Counted from the stretch's first letter, positions 23,243 to 32,609 are shown. The stretch: 42,621 bases of DNA from Clostridiales bacterium (GCA_015069485.1 SVIM01000014.1:1-42621), one strand, 5' to 3'. Numbers and translations: made by a program. The notes: a model not told the origin generated them from the letters alone.

Positions 23243-25411
23243 TTAAATAGCCGTGTTTTTATTGTAGCGCATTAACGCCATAATTAAAAGGACTAACCTA
23301 TATACGGCAATCGCCAACAGGCTTAACGGCACGAACCAATCTATGGGCTTATTCGCTATTAAGCTTGCCGTTAAAAACAGCGAAATTATTGAAAGAGCAA
23401 ATAGCGCCAACAAAATTAGCGTTGCCGTTATTTTTTGCTTTTTAGGGGAACGGCGCACGCCTTGCATTACCATTACCGTGCAGTTTATTATTAAGCTTGC
23501 AATTAGCGAAAAAAGTATGCACAAAACGCCTTCTACGACGCCGTGAGTTGCATTAAAAATTATAAGGCACACGAGCGACGCGATTGCCAAAGCAAGGGCT
23601 ATTACGATTTCGGCAATTTCAAATTTTACCTGATGCACGCCTACCTTTACCTTCTTTTTATCTTCGGTATGCGTTAAATCGAAATAATCCGCATCGAATT
23701 TTTTGTTTTGAGAGGTAAGCAACAAGGTGACGAACTGTGCAGCGTAAACGCTTGCAAACAAAGTAAATTCTATAAGGTAAACAGGATTTATAACATTACT
23801 GCCGTAGTTATAAAAGGTGTAAAATACCCCGAAGATATGCACTCCGCAAAGCGCCAAAGCAAAAATTAAGTCCAGCGCTTTAAAAGGGTAGTCCCTATCC
23901 TCCTGCTCCCGCTTTTTAATAGAAAAATACATATTTAGCATCACCCCGCCGGCGGGGGCTAAAATTATCGTAAATACCTGCAAAATTTCCGCGTGGAAAT
24001 TAAAATACAAAAAGTATGTTGCTATTGCCGCTACGCTAAATATTAGCCCAAAAATTAAAACTACGGTTAAAAGCGGAGTCTTTTGCCAGCTAATAAGCCG
24101 GTAATTCCTTTTATTAAAGGCGTCCTCATTAACGGTGGGCGCAACCAACTGCTCTACCACTCGATAAACGGCGTCAGGCGAAGCTTCTATAATTTGCTCG
24201 TTTGCCGTCGTTTCCTCATCATACGCTTGGTCAAAATGCTTATTTATGCCGTCGCTATCCTCCGTAGGCTCTTGCCGTAAGATTAAGGAATAGGTTTTTG
24301 CTCCGTTAAAGGCGCGCCCTATACCAAAATCTTCCGTTCTACACGCAAGGAAAAATTGCGAATAGCTATGTATTTCGGGTATAAATTTAATTTCGGGCAG
24401 GCTTATCCCTGCGTTTACAAGAATTTCGTTTACGCGCTCAATCTCTTCCAAGGTTTTATAGCTCATAGCCGTATCGTAAGCGTAATCTTGGTTAAAGGGC
24501 AAGTACCACGCCACCGATTTAACGGCAGTTAAAAGGCGGTAAATTAATTTGCTCTTTTCGTTATTTTCTTCAACGCTATAAGAATTATACGCCTCGTTAA
24601 AATCGTTAACCCAACGCTGAAGGGAGATTAAATTTTCTAAGCTTGTCGGCGCAAAATCGGGAAAGGCCTCGTATTCCTTTTTATACTCTGCGACGGAGGC
24701 TTGAAATTCGCCCAGCCTTTCCTCGTCTAAAAAGGCGGAAGTAAACTTCCATAAAAGCTCGACTATTTGCGCGTCCTTTTCTAACGCTTCGCCATAATGC
24801 AAAATTACCGTTTCAATGCAAAGTATAAGGTAAGCAATGCGTCCGCGAATAGATATTTTTTGCAAAGGGTCGTTTTGATATTTTATAAAATTAAGCTCGA
24901 TTTTCGCAAGCTCGCCCTTGCGCTTTTCCGTTAAATACCTTCTTTCAAAAAGCACTAACGGCGCAACCTCCTGTATTTTATAAAGCGTATCGGTATTAGT
25001 TATAAAAGAAACATATTCGTTAGTATAATACCCTTGCTCGTTTATAGCCTGCATAATAAAGGTTACTTTAAATTTTGCTTTGCTATTAAGCTTTTCGTAT
25101 AGTTTTTGGTCTGAAAAGAAACCGCCAAAGCAATCCCAACTATAAACGCCCACAACCTCGCCGTTAACACGGCTTATTATACCCAAAGAAGTAAATTCCG
25201 TTTCTTCCTTGCGGTTTTTTATTGAAATGTGACTCCAAACGCATAAGCCTGCCAACCCTACGGGAATAAGGATTAACAAATACGCCCAAGGCGACACGGA
25301 CATACCGCATATAATCGCCAAAATACTAAAAATACCACCGAAAAAGGCCGTTTTAAAATAAAAACCCTTATCTTCTTCGTTAACTACTATAACCCTTTTA
25401 TCATTATCCAT
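23243..25411 (-). CDS. Large uncharacterised multi-pass membrane protein
   Basis: About 722 residues. Two transmembrane helices near the N-terminus (TAFFGGIFSILAIICGMSVS; WAYLLILIPVGLAGLCVWS). A soluble part of roughly 370 residues follows (VNGEVVGVYSWDCFGGFFSD, many acidic helices). The C-terminal third has about eight helices (TPLLTVVLIFGLIFSVAAIA onward). No motif recognised. The start is taken as the second ATG (25411), because GGGGAAAATT gives it a ribosome site; the first in-frame ATG is 12 bases upstream. It follows the DUF1295 gene by fewer than 50 bases, so probably one operon. Function unknown; the layout suggests a sensor or transporter-like scaffold. Confidence 0.75.
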   Translation of the reverse strand: MDNDKRVIVVNEEDKGFYFKTAFFGGIFSILAIICGMSVSPWAYLLILIPVGLAGLCVWSHISIKNRKEETEFTSLGIISRVNGEVVGVYSWDCFGGFFSDQKLYEKLNSKAKFKVTFIMQAINEQGYYTNEYVSFITNTDTLYKIQEVAPLVLFERRYLTEKRKGELAKIELNFIKYQNDPLQKISIRGRIAYLILCIETVILHYGEALEKDAQIVELLWKFTSAFLDEERLGEFQASVAEYKKEYEAFPDFAPTSLENLISLQRWVNDFNEAYNSYSVEENNEKSKLIYRLLTAVKSVAWYLPFNQDYAYDTAMSYKTLEEIERVNEILVNAGISLPEIKFIPEIHSYSQFFLACRTEDFGIGRAFNGAKTYSLILRQEPTEDSDGINKHFDQAYDEETTANEQIIEASPDAVYRVVEQLVAPTVNEDAFNKRNYRLISWQKTPLLTVVLIFGLIFSVAAIATYFLYFNFHAEILQVFTIILAPAGGVMLNMYFSIKKREQEDRDYPFKALDLIFALALCGVHIFGVFYTFYNYGSNVINPVYLIEFTLFASVYAAQFVTLLLTSQNKKFDADYFDLTHTEDKKKVKVGVHQVKFEIAEIVIALALAIASLVCLIIFNATHGVVEGVLCILFSLIASLIINCTVMVMQGVRRSPKKQKITATLILLALFALSIISLFLTASLIANKPIDWFVPLSLLAIAVYRLVLLIMALMRYNKNTAI

Positions 25412-25458
25412 AATTTTCCCCATAATTATTTATAAAAGCTTTTAACAAGCGTATGCGA

Positions 25459-26310
25459 TTATTTTTTAATAGGTAAAAATATTCTGGTTTGCTTTTTATA
25501 TTCGGCGTAGCCTTCCCTTTTACTTAACTTACCTTCTGCAAGAGGCACGCTTACGAAGCAGAACATTAAAGTATTAAGCGTTGCGCCTGCAATTAGCCAC
25601 CAGTAAGAGGGCATTGCGCATACTGCCATAAGCGCCACGCCCCACCACATTAAAATTTCGCCTAAATAGTTGGGGTGACGCGCGTACTTCCAAAGCCCTA
25701 TGCGTATAAACCCACCCGTTTTTGCCTTGCGGAACTTGTGCATTTGAATATCTGCCACGCCCTGAAGGCTTGCCGCGCAAATGCAAACTATAAAAAATAT
25801 TACCGCGCCAACGGTTAGCTCAGGCGCATTAATTACGGCATATACCGCGGGCAATACGCAAGAATACACCACTATCGTGGGGAATAAATGTATTCCTAAA
25901 AAGTTTATTATAGGGTAAAACGCGCCCGTTTTTTGATTGAGCATTGTATAGCGCCAGTCTTGATAGGCAAGCCCGTGGAAGGTATAAGCCCAGTTTGCCG
26001 TAAGCCTAACGCCCCAAAACAGCACGGCTATAAATACCAAAATGCCCGTTGCCGAAACGGGTGAGGTTACTAAAAACGCAAGCACGATTATTATGGGCTG
26101 AACGGACCAATAAGGGTCGTAAACGGAAGCGTTTTTAAATATTATGCTAAAAATAAAGGTTACTACCGTTGCAATAGCGTCGGCTATAAGCAGGCTTAAC
26201 CAAACCTCTAAATAGGGCGCTAAAAGCAAATAGCTTACAACGCCTGCCACCGTAGCCAAAAGGTAAACTACTGCAACTATTAAAAAGCTTGCGCTTCTTG
26301 AAAAATTCAT
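25459..26310 (-). CDS. DUF1295 membrane protein (steroid reductase/ICMT-like fold)
   Basis: A 283-residue protein with seven or so membrane helices and the C-terminal signature GLWKYARHPNYLGEILMWWG, which in DUF1295 and isoprenylcysteine methyltransferase relatives binds NADPH or SAM. N-terminal DPYWSVQPIIIV is another DUF1295 hallmark. The family is related to 3-oxo-5-alpha-steroid 4-dehydrogenases, and the bacterial substrate is usually unknown. AAAGGAGAAGGT gives an excellent ribosome site. It lies between the Nudix gene (63 bases upstream) and the large membrane protein, so a three-gene transcription unit is likely. Confidence 0.88.
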   Translation of the reverse strand: MNFSRSASFLIVAVVYLLATVAGVVSYLLLAPYLEVWLSLLIADAIATVVTFIFSIIFKNASVYDPYWSVQPIIIVLAFLVTSPVSATGILVFIAVLFWGVRLTANWAYTFHGLAYQDWRYTMLNQKTGAFYPIINFLGIHLFPTIVVYSCVLPAVYAVINAPELTVGAVIFFIVCICAASLQGVADIQMHKFRKAKTGGFIRIGLWKYARHPNYLGEILMWWGVALMAVCAMPSYWWLIAGATLNTLMFCFVSVPLAEGKLSKREGYAEYKKQTRIFLPIKK

Positions 26311-26373
26311 ACCTTCTCCTTTGTAACGCGTATTTAATTGCCCATAAATTTGAGCAATTAAAATTAAAAAATA

Positions 26374-26769
26374 TTAATTACTGCCACCATATGTGGCGAT
26401 TATTCGTTGCAAAATCTCTTCGTCGGCAGGACAAAAATCGTATAAGCCGATTTGCGAAGGGCTAATCCATTTAATATCGTTATGCTCCAGCTTTTGCAAA
26501 ACGCCTTGCTTTATGACGGCGTTAAAAAGCGTTAGTCGCACGCAAATATCGGGGTATTCGTGCACGACCTCCATAAAGACCTCACCTACCGAAATTTGCA
26601 CGCCAAGCTCTTCACGGCACTCACGAATTAACGCTTGTTGCTTGCTTTCGCCCTTTTCTACCTTACCGCCAACGAATTCCCACAAAAGCCCCCTTGCCTT
26701 ATGCGCGGGGCGCTGACAAATTAAAAATTTATTATCCTGCCAAATTAATGCAGCAACTACTTCTACCAT
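26374..26769 (-). CDS. Nudix hydrolase, MutT-like (8-oxo-dGTP diphosphatase type)
   Basis: A 131-residue Nudix enzyme. The Nudix box is GGKVEKGESKQQALIRECRE followed by ELGV, matching GX5EX7REUXEEXGU. ICQRPAHKARGLLWEFVGGK before it is typical of MutT proteins that clean oxidised dGTP from the nucleotide pool. Promoter TTGACA-17-TAAAAT ends 6 bases before the ATG, so +1 falls on the start codon: a leaderless mRNA, as for ruvX. The AAAGGT in those 6 bases would then not be transcribed unless transcription starts earlier. Upstream of the DUF1295 gene. Confidence 0.92.
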   Translation of the reverse strand: MVEVVAALIWQDNKFLICQRPAHKARGLLWEFVGGKVEKGESKQQALIRECREELGVQISVGEVFMEVVHEYPDICVRLTLFNAVIKQGVLQKLEHNDIKWISPSQIGLYDFCPADEEILQRIIATYGGSN

Positions 26770-26775
26770 ACCTTT

Positions 26776-26804
26776 ATTTTACCATTTAATAGCGTTTTTG
26801 TCAA
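26776..26804 (-). promoter_or_regulatory. Promoter of the Nudix gene predicting a leaderless transcript
   Basis: TTGACA (26804-26799), 17 bases, TAAAAT (26781-26776). The start codon A at 26769 is exactly at the expected +1. Confidence 0.75.
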
Positions 26805-27020
26805 CCTGCAAAAGCAAATAACGCCCTATAAATGCGCCTTGCTTAATAACGGTTAAACCTATTTACTCCCCCTTAAATAATTAAGCGTTACGGGCAAAAT
26901 TTTGCACCGCTTTTACTTGGCTTTTATATTCTATAGCTTGCTTTTTTGCCTTATTTTTTAGCAATTACCCCCATACTATGCCTTAAATAAGCCCGTTTGC
27001 GAAAATTAGGGCTATAAAAA
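26805..27020. other. Intergenic stretch without recognised gene
   Basis: AT-rich sequence with pyrimidine-rich blocks (CTCCCCCTT, TTACCCCCAT) and repeated GCTT/TTAAATAA words of irregular spacing. It could be a decayed repeat, but I see no gene, promoter or clear period. Confidence 0.4.
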
Positions 27021-27058
27021 ATTAAAGGCAGCTTCCCACAAGGGGAAACTGCCTTAAT
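27021..27058 (-). terminator. Terminator of the 27096 lipoprotein gene
   Basis: ATTAAAGGCAGCTTCCC pairs, with one mismatch, with GGGGAAACTGCCTTAAT. Minus-strand tail TTTAATTTTTTAT. Confidence 0.8.
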
Positions 27059-27095
27059 TTAAGTTTTTAGTTTAGCTTTCGCTTATCAAATTATC

Positions 27096-29798
27096 TTATT
27101 CAGCGGGGTCGATGCAGAATAAGTCGCGGTTACCCCAGCTAAATACGTGATTTCTTAATACGTAAGTTTTGTTGCCGATGGTAATAGCGGAATCAGCGTT
27201 TGCGGTACAGGTAAGATCGCTACCTGCTTTGTAGTGGAACCAGAAGGGGCCTTCTGCGTCGAGGTCAGTAACGTCAATCTTTACGGTGAAGGTACCGTCT
27301 GCAAAGGTCCAAGTAAGGTTGCCATCTGCTTCGCTAAAGGTGTGGATATCACCGGTGTTTGCGCCTGCGCCAACTTCTACGTCAAAAGCGTAAGCTGCTT
27401 TAACTTCTGCTTCTTCCATATTAGCGTAAGTGCCGGAAACCTGGATGTAAACCTTTTCGCCTTCTGCAAAAAGAGTCATTGCAGTATTAAGGTTGTTTAC
27501 GGGAGCTGCGCTGTCTTCAATGATTAAGCCGGGGCAGTTCCAGAATAATTCAGCGTTATCGCCTACGTCTTCAGCAACGATAACGAGGGTGTATTTCTTG
27601 GAGCCGATAGTAATTTCTTTTTCTACGTCAATACCAGGCTTGAAGTCGGTTGCAGAAGAACCGCCGGGATTGTAGTGAGAAACGTACGCACTTGCGGTAA
27701 GGCTAGATACGTCGAATTTTACTTTGTAGGTATAAACGGTTTCGCCGTCAACAACGTCCGTGCCTAAGGTTACGTCAGCTGCGGTTGAGGTGAATTTGTT
27801 TGATTTCCAACCGTTGCCAACTGCCTTAGAGTGGCTGTCGTCGTTTTGTAAGTCGAAGTAGCTGTTAGCGATTTGAGCTTTAACTTCGTCATCAGTATAG
27901 TTTACAGAGGTGTAAACACCGGTGATGTAGAAGTAAGGCTTGCCGTTTTCTTCGCCGATATCAGCGCCCTTAGGTTCGAAAACAAGGCTTGCGCTGGAAG
28001 AAACGGTAAGTCTGCCGTCTGCGCCGAGAACGCAGGTTAAGTAACCAACTTCTTCAGTTCCTTCGGTTGCGGAAGAGATTGCGCTACCACCAACGGTAAT
28101 GTTGTAGGGATTTTCGGATGCGGATAATACGGAAAGGTCTAATACTGCAGAGAAGCTGTCGCCGTCGAGTTCAAGGTCTGCATAGTGGTTGCCAACCTTA
28201 ACGTCAAGCAAGTCGCCGTAGTAGCCTTGAGAAGCACCGCTAAGAGTACCCGCTACGTTTAACGCGCCGTCAGCAAGACTAACGTTGCTTAAGGTATATT
28301 CGATATTTACGTTGTTGTTATCGAAGGTGTCGAGCTGAGCAGAACTGCCTTCGGAGGGAGCAACTAATAAGGTATCAACGTTTGCAGCGAAGTTATAGTT
28401 GTTTGCTGCAACGATGCCGTGGTTAAGGAAACGAAGTTCGATAACGTTTCTGCCTGCAACGAAGTCAACGTTATTAAATTGAACTTCCTTCCAGTTACAC
28501 CATAATACGTTGTCTGCGGAACCGTCTGCAGTCATACCGCCTTCAAGGAGTACGCTGTCGTCAATGGTTGCCTTAACGCCGTTTACGTAGAATTCAACGA
28601 GCTTGTTGAACTGTACGTCGCCCATAATTACGGATAACCAACCGCCGTTGTTATCTCTGTAAAGGTATGCAGAGGATAAACGGAAAGCGATACTACCGGT
28701 AGCTGCTTCGGAAGATTCGAATACGAAGGATAAAACGTCGCCTTGGCCGTTTTGTCCAAGATAGTGTTCGCCTGCGCCGGGGCTGCTTTCGTGAGCTACG
28801 AATTTAGAATAATCGATTACGAATTGTTCGGAAGCGAGATATTCTTCTACTGCCTGGGTATATTCATCAGAAGCAAGGTATGCGTCGATAGCTTCTTGGT
28901 TAGCTTCGTCGTTAAGCCATGCAACGATTGCTTCGTATTGTTTGGTAACTGCCTTACCGCCTACGGTAACGGTAATTTCATCTGAAGGCTGGGAAAGAGC
29001 AACTTCGTCGTAATCGTCAGCAAGCTTAATCTGTTCGAGTGCGAAGTTAGCCTTTAATTGAGCCTTGTAAAGGTTTTCAGCACCGGTTTTAGCCTTATCG
29101 GTAGTAGCGTCAACTCTTATATTGCCGCTGTCGCCGGTGGACTGTTCAATAAGCTGGCCGTCTCTATAACCGGTTTCCGCTTCAACGTAAATAGCGTTTA
29201 ATACGGATACGGGAACTTCGATATCGAAGTTACCAACGGTAACGGTTACTTCTTCGGTTGCAGAAGAAAGAACGCCTGCAGGAGCGTAGGTGGAATTTTC
29301 TGCGGTAACTTCCACGCTTGCCTGAGATCCGTCTTCTAAGGTTGCGTTAATAACCATGCCTGCTACGTTAAAGCCTTGACCGATAAAATATTCCTGTTGA
29401 GGATAAGTGGTAATGGTTGCAGCCGTAATATAGTTATGAATTTTAACGCTTTGATTAGCTGTTTTGGTTACTTCACCTTCGGTATAAGAAATCTTAATGC
29501 TTTTGGTTGCTTCAAATTTACCTGCGGCAACGGTTAAAGCACCGGGATCTTCGTAAGTCCAATCGGTGGATGCTAATTCTTTTTCAGTTTTGTCTGCGTA
29601 TCTAGCCGTTACTACCATACCTGCGGGATCGAAATTAGAACCGCTAACGTACGATACCGCCGTGGGAGGGGTTGTAATTTTAATGGAAGCGAGTGCAGCG
29701 GTTTGTGCGGGAGCGCAACCGGTAACTACGCACAAGGTCATACAAATTACAAATACCATGCTTAAAACGGCAATTAATACTTTTCTTGTTCTTGTCAT
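27096..29798 (-). CDS. Large cell-surface lipoprotein with Ig-like and carbohydrate-binding-like domains
   Basis: A 900-residue lipoprotein: signal peptide ending CVVTGCAPAQ (lipobox VTGC). Residues ~35-200 hold two bacterial Ig-like domains (Big_3/Big_4 type: VSYVSGSNFDPAGMVVTARY; EYFIGQGFNVAGMVINATLE). Then comes a CBM6/CBM35-like module starting IYVEAETGYRDGQLIEQS and ending RNVIELRFLNHGI...NVDTLLVAP, interrupted by a ~90-residue acidic helical insert. About 400 residues of beta-rich repeats follow (FYITGVYTSVNYTDDEVKA; YIQVSGTYANMEEAEVKAAY), two of which resemble each other. It probably binds polysaccharide at the surface; no catalytic domain is visible. AGGAGG ribosome site, stem-loop leader and own terminator. 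Its codon use resembles that of rpsB and tsf, suggesting strong expression. Confidence 0.85.
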   Translation of the reverse strand: MTRTRKVLIAVLSMVFVICMTLCVVTGCAPAQTAALASIKITTPPTAVSYVSGSNFDPAGMVVTARYADKTEKELASTDWTYEDPGALTVAAGKFEATKSIKISYTEGEVTKTANQSVKIHNYITAATITTYPQQEYFIGQGFNVAGMVINATLEDGSQASVEVTAENSTYAPAGVLSSATEEVTVTVGNFDIEVPVSVLNAIYVEAETGYRDGQLIEQSTGDSGNIRVDATTDKAKTGAENLYKAQLKANFALEQIKLADDYDEVALSQPSDEITVTVGGKAVTKQYEAIVAWLNDEANQEAIDAYLASDEYTQAVEEYLASEQFVIDYSKFVAHESSPGAGEHYLGQNGQGDVLSFVFESSEAATGSIAFRLSSAYLYRDNNGGWLSVIMGDVQFNKLVEFYVNGVKATIDDSVLLEGGMTADGSADNVLWCNWKEVQFNNVDFVAGRNVIELRFLNHGIVAANNYNFAANVDTLLVAPSEGSSAQLDTFDNNNVNIEYTLSNVSLADGALNVAGTLSGASQGYYGDLLDVKVGNHYADLELDGDSFSAVLDLSVLSASENPYNITVGGSAISSATEGTEEVGYLTCVLGADGRLTVSSSASLVFEPKGADIGEENGKPYFYITGVYTSVNYTDDEVKAQIANSYFDLQNDDSHSKAVGNGWKSNKFTSTAADVTLGTDVVDGETVYTYKVKFDVSSLTASAYVSHYNPGGSSATDFKPGIDVEKEITIGSKKYTLVIVAEDVGDNAELFWNCPGLIIEDSAAPVNNLNTAMTLFAEGEKVYIQVSGTYANMEEAEVKAAYAFDVEVGAGANTGDIHTFSEADGNLTWTFADGTFTVKIDVTDLDAEGPFWFHYKAGSDLTCTANADSAITIGNKTYVLRNHVFSWGNRDLFCIDPAE

Positions 29799-29816
29799 AT
29801 TTTCCTCCTATAAAAT

Positions 29817-29863
29817 TATATAACCTTATAATTTTTTGGCATATTTTGCCTTTTGGTTATATA
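29817..29863 (-). promoter_or_regulatory. 5'-terminal stem-loop in the 27096 mRNA leader
   Basis: TATATAACC (29817-29825) pairs with GGTTATATA (29855-29863). Nested inside is GGCA...TGCC (29838-29850). The predicted transcript begins near 29865, so the stem closes right at the 5' end and leaves AGGAGG unpaired. Possible mRNA-stabilising element. Confidence 0.5.
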
Positions 29864-29871
29864 TCACTATT

Positions 29872-29899
29872 ATTATACAAGCAAATTTTTATAAGGTAA
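29872..29899 (-). promoter_or_regulatory. Probable promoter of the 27096 gene
   Basis: TTACCT (29899-29894), 16 bases, TATAAT (29877-29872). Confidence 0.5.
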
Positions 29900-30071
29900 A
29901 TAATCACATTAAAATAATGTAGAAAAAATATACTATTTATTAAATTAGTCCACCATATATAAATCTTTGATTTAAGCTTGCTTAAAAAAATAAAACGGGC
30001 TTTTAAAATTCGTTTATATTTATTCGCAAGTAGAAAAAATTTGCCCTGATATGCGGCAAAAAATTAATAAT

Positions 30072-30100
30072 TATACATTTTTAATAATAAATATACATTT
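30072..30100. repeat. Direct repeat upstream of the amino acid ABC promoter
   Basis: TATACATTT occurs at 30072 and 30092, 20 bases apart (about two helical turns), just before the -35 box at 30105. Possible activator or repressor site. The rest of the 29900-30070 gap is AT-rich with no gene. Confidence 0.4.
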
Positions 30101-30104
30101 TGAG

Positions 30105-30133
30105 TTGACAGTTTAATACATTATTATTATAAT
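30105..30133 (+). promoter_or_regulatory. Consensus promoter of the amino acid ABC operon
   Basis: TTGACA at 30105-30110, 17 bases, TATAAT at 30128-30133. Both boxes are perfect consensus. Leader about 28 bases with AAGGAG before the ATG. Confidence 0.88.
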
Positions 30134-30167
30134 AGTTTTTGTAACTTTAAAATTAAGGAGTATAATT

Positions 30168-30983
30168 ATGAAAAAAATTATTACAGCATTACTTACCGCA
30201 GCTTGCGCAGTATCTTGCGCGGTTAGCTTTGCCGCTTGTAACGTAAGCGACAAGCCTATTCTCAACGTTTATACCAACGCAGGCTTCGCACCTTACGAAT
30301 ACGTTAACGAAGCCGGCGAGGTTGTGGGCGTTGACATTGATATTATGCAAGAGGTTGGCGAAGTTTTAGGCTATACCGTAGTTATTAACGATATCGACTT
30401 TGGTCTTATTATGGAAGAAGTTGGTAAGGATAAATACGCAATCGGCGCGGCTGGTATGACTAAAACCCCCGAACGCGACGAAGCGGCTATTTCCTCCATC
30501 CCCTACGCTACCTCCGTTCAATACGTAATTGCACCCAAGGATTCTTTAGACGCAAGCGTAGTTGACGGCAAGGTTGCCCTTGCTGACCTTGCAGGCAAAA
30601 AGATTGGCGTTCAGGATGCAACCACCGGTGACTTCCTCGTTTCCGACGAAATCGACGCGGCTGGCGAAATTGATGGCACGGGCGTTTTAGAAGGCAACAA
30701 CACCACTAAAACCTCCTATACCAACGCAATCGTTGCAAGCAGCGACATTGGCACTACCGTTGACGTGGTAGTTATTGATAAGCTCCCCGCAGAATCTATC
30801 GTTTCCGGCAACTCTAACCTTGAATGCTACGAGCTTGACGCTGAACCCGAACAGTACGTTATTTACTTTAACAAGGAAGCGGGCGAGTTAGTTGAGCAAG
30901 TAAACGCAGTTTTACAGGCTATGATTGATAACGGCGTTATTGATTACTTTACCATTAAGCACAGCGGCGGTATCGTTGACTAA
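30168..30983 (+). CDS. Polar amino acid ABC transporter substrate-binding lipoprotein
   Basis: A 271-residue family 3 solute-binding protein. Signal peptide and lipobox at VSFAACNVS. The mature part begins LNVYTNAGFAPYEYVNEAGE and continues VVGVDIDIMQEVGEVLGYTV, the classic SBP_bac_3 opening, with GAAGMTKTPERDE in the ligand-binding loop and LAGKKIGVQDATTGD at the hinge. It delivers an amino acid to the permease encoded next. First gene of a three-gene operon under a consensus promoter. The specific amino acid cannot be told from sequence. Confidence 0.95.
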   Translation: MKKIITALLTAACAVSCAVSFAACNVSDKPILNVYTNAGFAPYEYVNEAGEVVGVDIDIMQEVGEVLGYTVVINDIDFGLIMEEVGKDKYAIGAAGMTKTPERDEAAISSIPYATSVQYVIAPKDSLDASVVDGKVALADLAGKKIGVQDATTGDFLVSDEIDAAGEIDGTGVLEGNNTTKTSYTNAIVASSDIGTTVDVVVIDKLPAESIVSGNSNLECYELDAEPEQYVIYFNKEAGELVEQVNAVLQAMIDNGVIDYFTIKHSGGIVD

Positions 30984-31003
30984 TTTAAAATTCAGGTAAA
31001 AAA

Positions 31004-31714
31004 ATGGATTTAGCAGCACAATTAGAATATATTTTCACAGTACGAGGCCTTCTTATAGAAGGTCTCGGCATTTCTTTGCTTATTGCTTTAGTTGCCGTAA
31101 TTATAGGCTTTTTTATAGGCGTTATTTTAGCAATGATTAAAATTGCGCCCAAAAACAACGCGGTAATTAAGGTTTTAGACAAAATTGCAGACCTTTATAT
31201 AACCGTTATAAGGGGAACGCCTATGCTCGTACAGCTTTTAATTATGTACGGCGTGGTTTTAGTTTCGTTTAAGTCAAGCAGTACCAACCTAATAGTTCCC
31301 ATCGTTTCCTTTGGCATCAACAGCGGTGCTTATATGGCGGAAATTATTAGAAGCGGTATAAATTCTATAGATAAAGGTCAAATGGAAGCGGGCAGAAGCT
31401 TGGGCTTAAGCTGGGCTACCACTATGTTTAAAATTATTATTCCGCAAGCCATTAAAGTAGTAATTCCTACTATTTTTAACGAAATTATAATTTTAGTTAA
31501 AGAAACTTCCGTCGTTTGCTACATAGTATTAAGGGTTGGCGGACAGCAGGTGTGGGACCTTTTGGGTATTGCCGAAAAGTTAGGCATTGCAAAGCCCGCT
31601 TGCTATATGTCCCTTATATTCTCGGTTGCAATAATGTACCTCGTTATCGTACTTATTTTAACGCTTGCGCAAAAACTTATTGAAAGGAGCTTGGCAAAAA
31701 ATGAAAGAACCTAA
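31004..31714 (+). CDS. Polar amino acid ABC transporter permease
   Basis: A 236-residue HisM/GlnP-type permease. Membrane helices at about 15-40, 55-80, 90-110, and later ones. Contains [19 protein letters not shown] and the EAA loop [22 protein letters not shown] that docks on the ATPase. It carries the substrate through the membrane as a homodimer or with a partner. It lies 20 bases after the binding protein gene, and its end overlaps the start of the ATPase gene by 14 bases. Confidence 0.95.
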   Translation: MDLAAQLEYIFTVRGLLIEGLGISLLIALVAVIIGFFIGVILAMIKIAPKNNAVIKVLDKIADLYITVIRGTPMLVQLLIMYGVVLVSFKSSSTNLIVPIVSFGINSGAYMAEIIRSGINSIDKGQMEAGRSLGLSWATTMFKIIIPQAIKVVIPTIFNEIIILVKETSVVCYIVLRVGGQQVWDLLGIAEKLGIAKPACYMSLIFSVAIMYLVIVLILTLAQKLIERSLAKNERT

Positions 31715-32609
31715 TTCAGCCCCCCTTTTACAAGTTAAAAGCCTTTGTAAACAGTTTAACGAAAACAAGGTTTTAAACGGCATTGACCTTAATATATATA
31801 GGGGCGACGTAATTGCAATTATCGGGCCTTCAGGATGCGGCAAGTCAACCTTTTTGCGTTGCTTAAATCTTTTAGAAACTCCTTCTGCAGGCGAAATTAT
31901 TTTTCAGGACGAGCATATTTTTAAGCTTTATAGCCTTTACACCAAGGAAGAAATTAAAGCGTTAAAAGCCGAAATTAAGCAAGCGAAGGCAAACGGTAAC
32001 CCCACACAGGAATTAGAAGCTAAAATTACTGCTCTTTACACAAAGCTTAAAGAGCAAAAGGCGGAAGAAAAGCTTATTTTTAAGCTTACCAACAAAACGA
32101 TAGATACTCACCGCCAAAAAATAGGTATGGTTTTTCAGCAGTTTAACCTTTTCCCCAACCTTACCATTATGGGCAACATAACGCTTGCCCCCGTAAAGCT
32201 TAAAAAGATGAGCAAGGAGCAAGCCGAACAAAAGGCGCTTGAGCTTTTAGATAAGGTTGGCTTAAGGGATAGAGCTAACGACTATCCCTCTTCCCTTTCT
32301 GGCGGTATGAAGCAGCGCGTAGCGATTGTTAGGGCGCTTGCAATGGAACCGGAAATTATGCTTTTTGACGAGCCTACCTCTGCGCTCGACCCCGAAATGG
32401 TTGGCGAAGTTTTAAAGGTTATGTCCGACCTTGCGAAGGAAGGTATGACGATGGTTGTAGTAACGCACGAAATGGGCTTTGCCCGTGAGGTTGCTAACCG
32501 CATTCTTTTTATCGACGGTGGCGTTATAAAGGAAGAAAATTCCCCCAACGAATTCTTCGAAAATCCCCAAAACGATAGGCTTAAAGAATTCTTATCTAAA
32601 GTATTATAA
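31701..32609 (+). CDS. Polar amino acid ABC transporter ATPase with coiled-coil insertion
   Basis: Protein of 302 residues from the ATG at 31701 (AAAGGAG about 10 bases before; an in-frame ATG at 31665 is less likely). Walker [10 protein letters not shown] (42-50), Q-loop [11 protein letters not shown] (142-152), signature [15 protein letters not shown], Walker [14 protein letters not shown], switch VVVTHEMG. GlnQ/HisP homologues are about 240-250 residues. Here roughly 55-60 extra, charged helical residues (around 74-133, e.g. [17 protein letters not shown]) sit between the beta subdomain and the Q-loop. They look like a helical hairpin projecting from the nucleotide-binding domain. It powers the importer encoded upstream. 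Confidence 0.95.
   Translation: MKEPNSAPLLQVKSLCKQFNENKVLNGIDLNIYRGDVIAIIGPSGCGKSTFLRCLNLLETPSAGEIIFQDEHIFKLYSLYTKEEIKALKAEIKQAKANGNPTQELEAKITALYTKLKEQKAEEKLIFKLTNKTIDTHRQKIGMVFQQFNLFPNLTIMGNITLAPVKLKKMSKEQAEQKALELLDKVGLRDRANDYPSSLSGGMKQRVAIVRALAMEPEIMLFDEPTSALDPEMVGEVLKVMSDLAKEGMTMVVVTHEMGFAREVANRILFIDGGVIKEENSPNEFFENPQNDRLKEFLSKVL

Noticed and set aside
26820-27000. Third 23-nt-type repeat array
   Set aside because: Some unit-like words recur but spacing varies from about 23 to 28 and no consensus holds.
29900-30060. Riboswitch or attenuator upstream of the amino acid ABC operon
   Set aside because: The predicted leader is only about 28 bases, too short, and the upstream DNA is AT-rich without strong stems.
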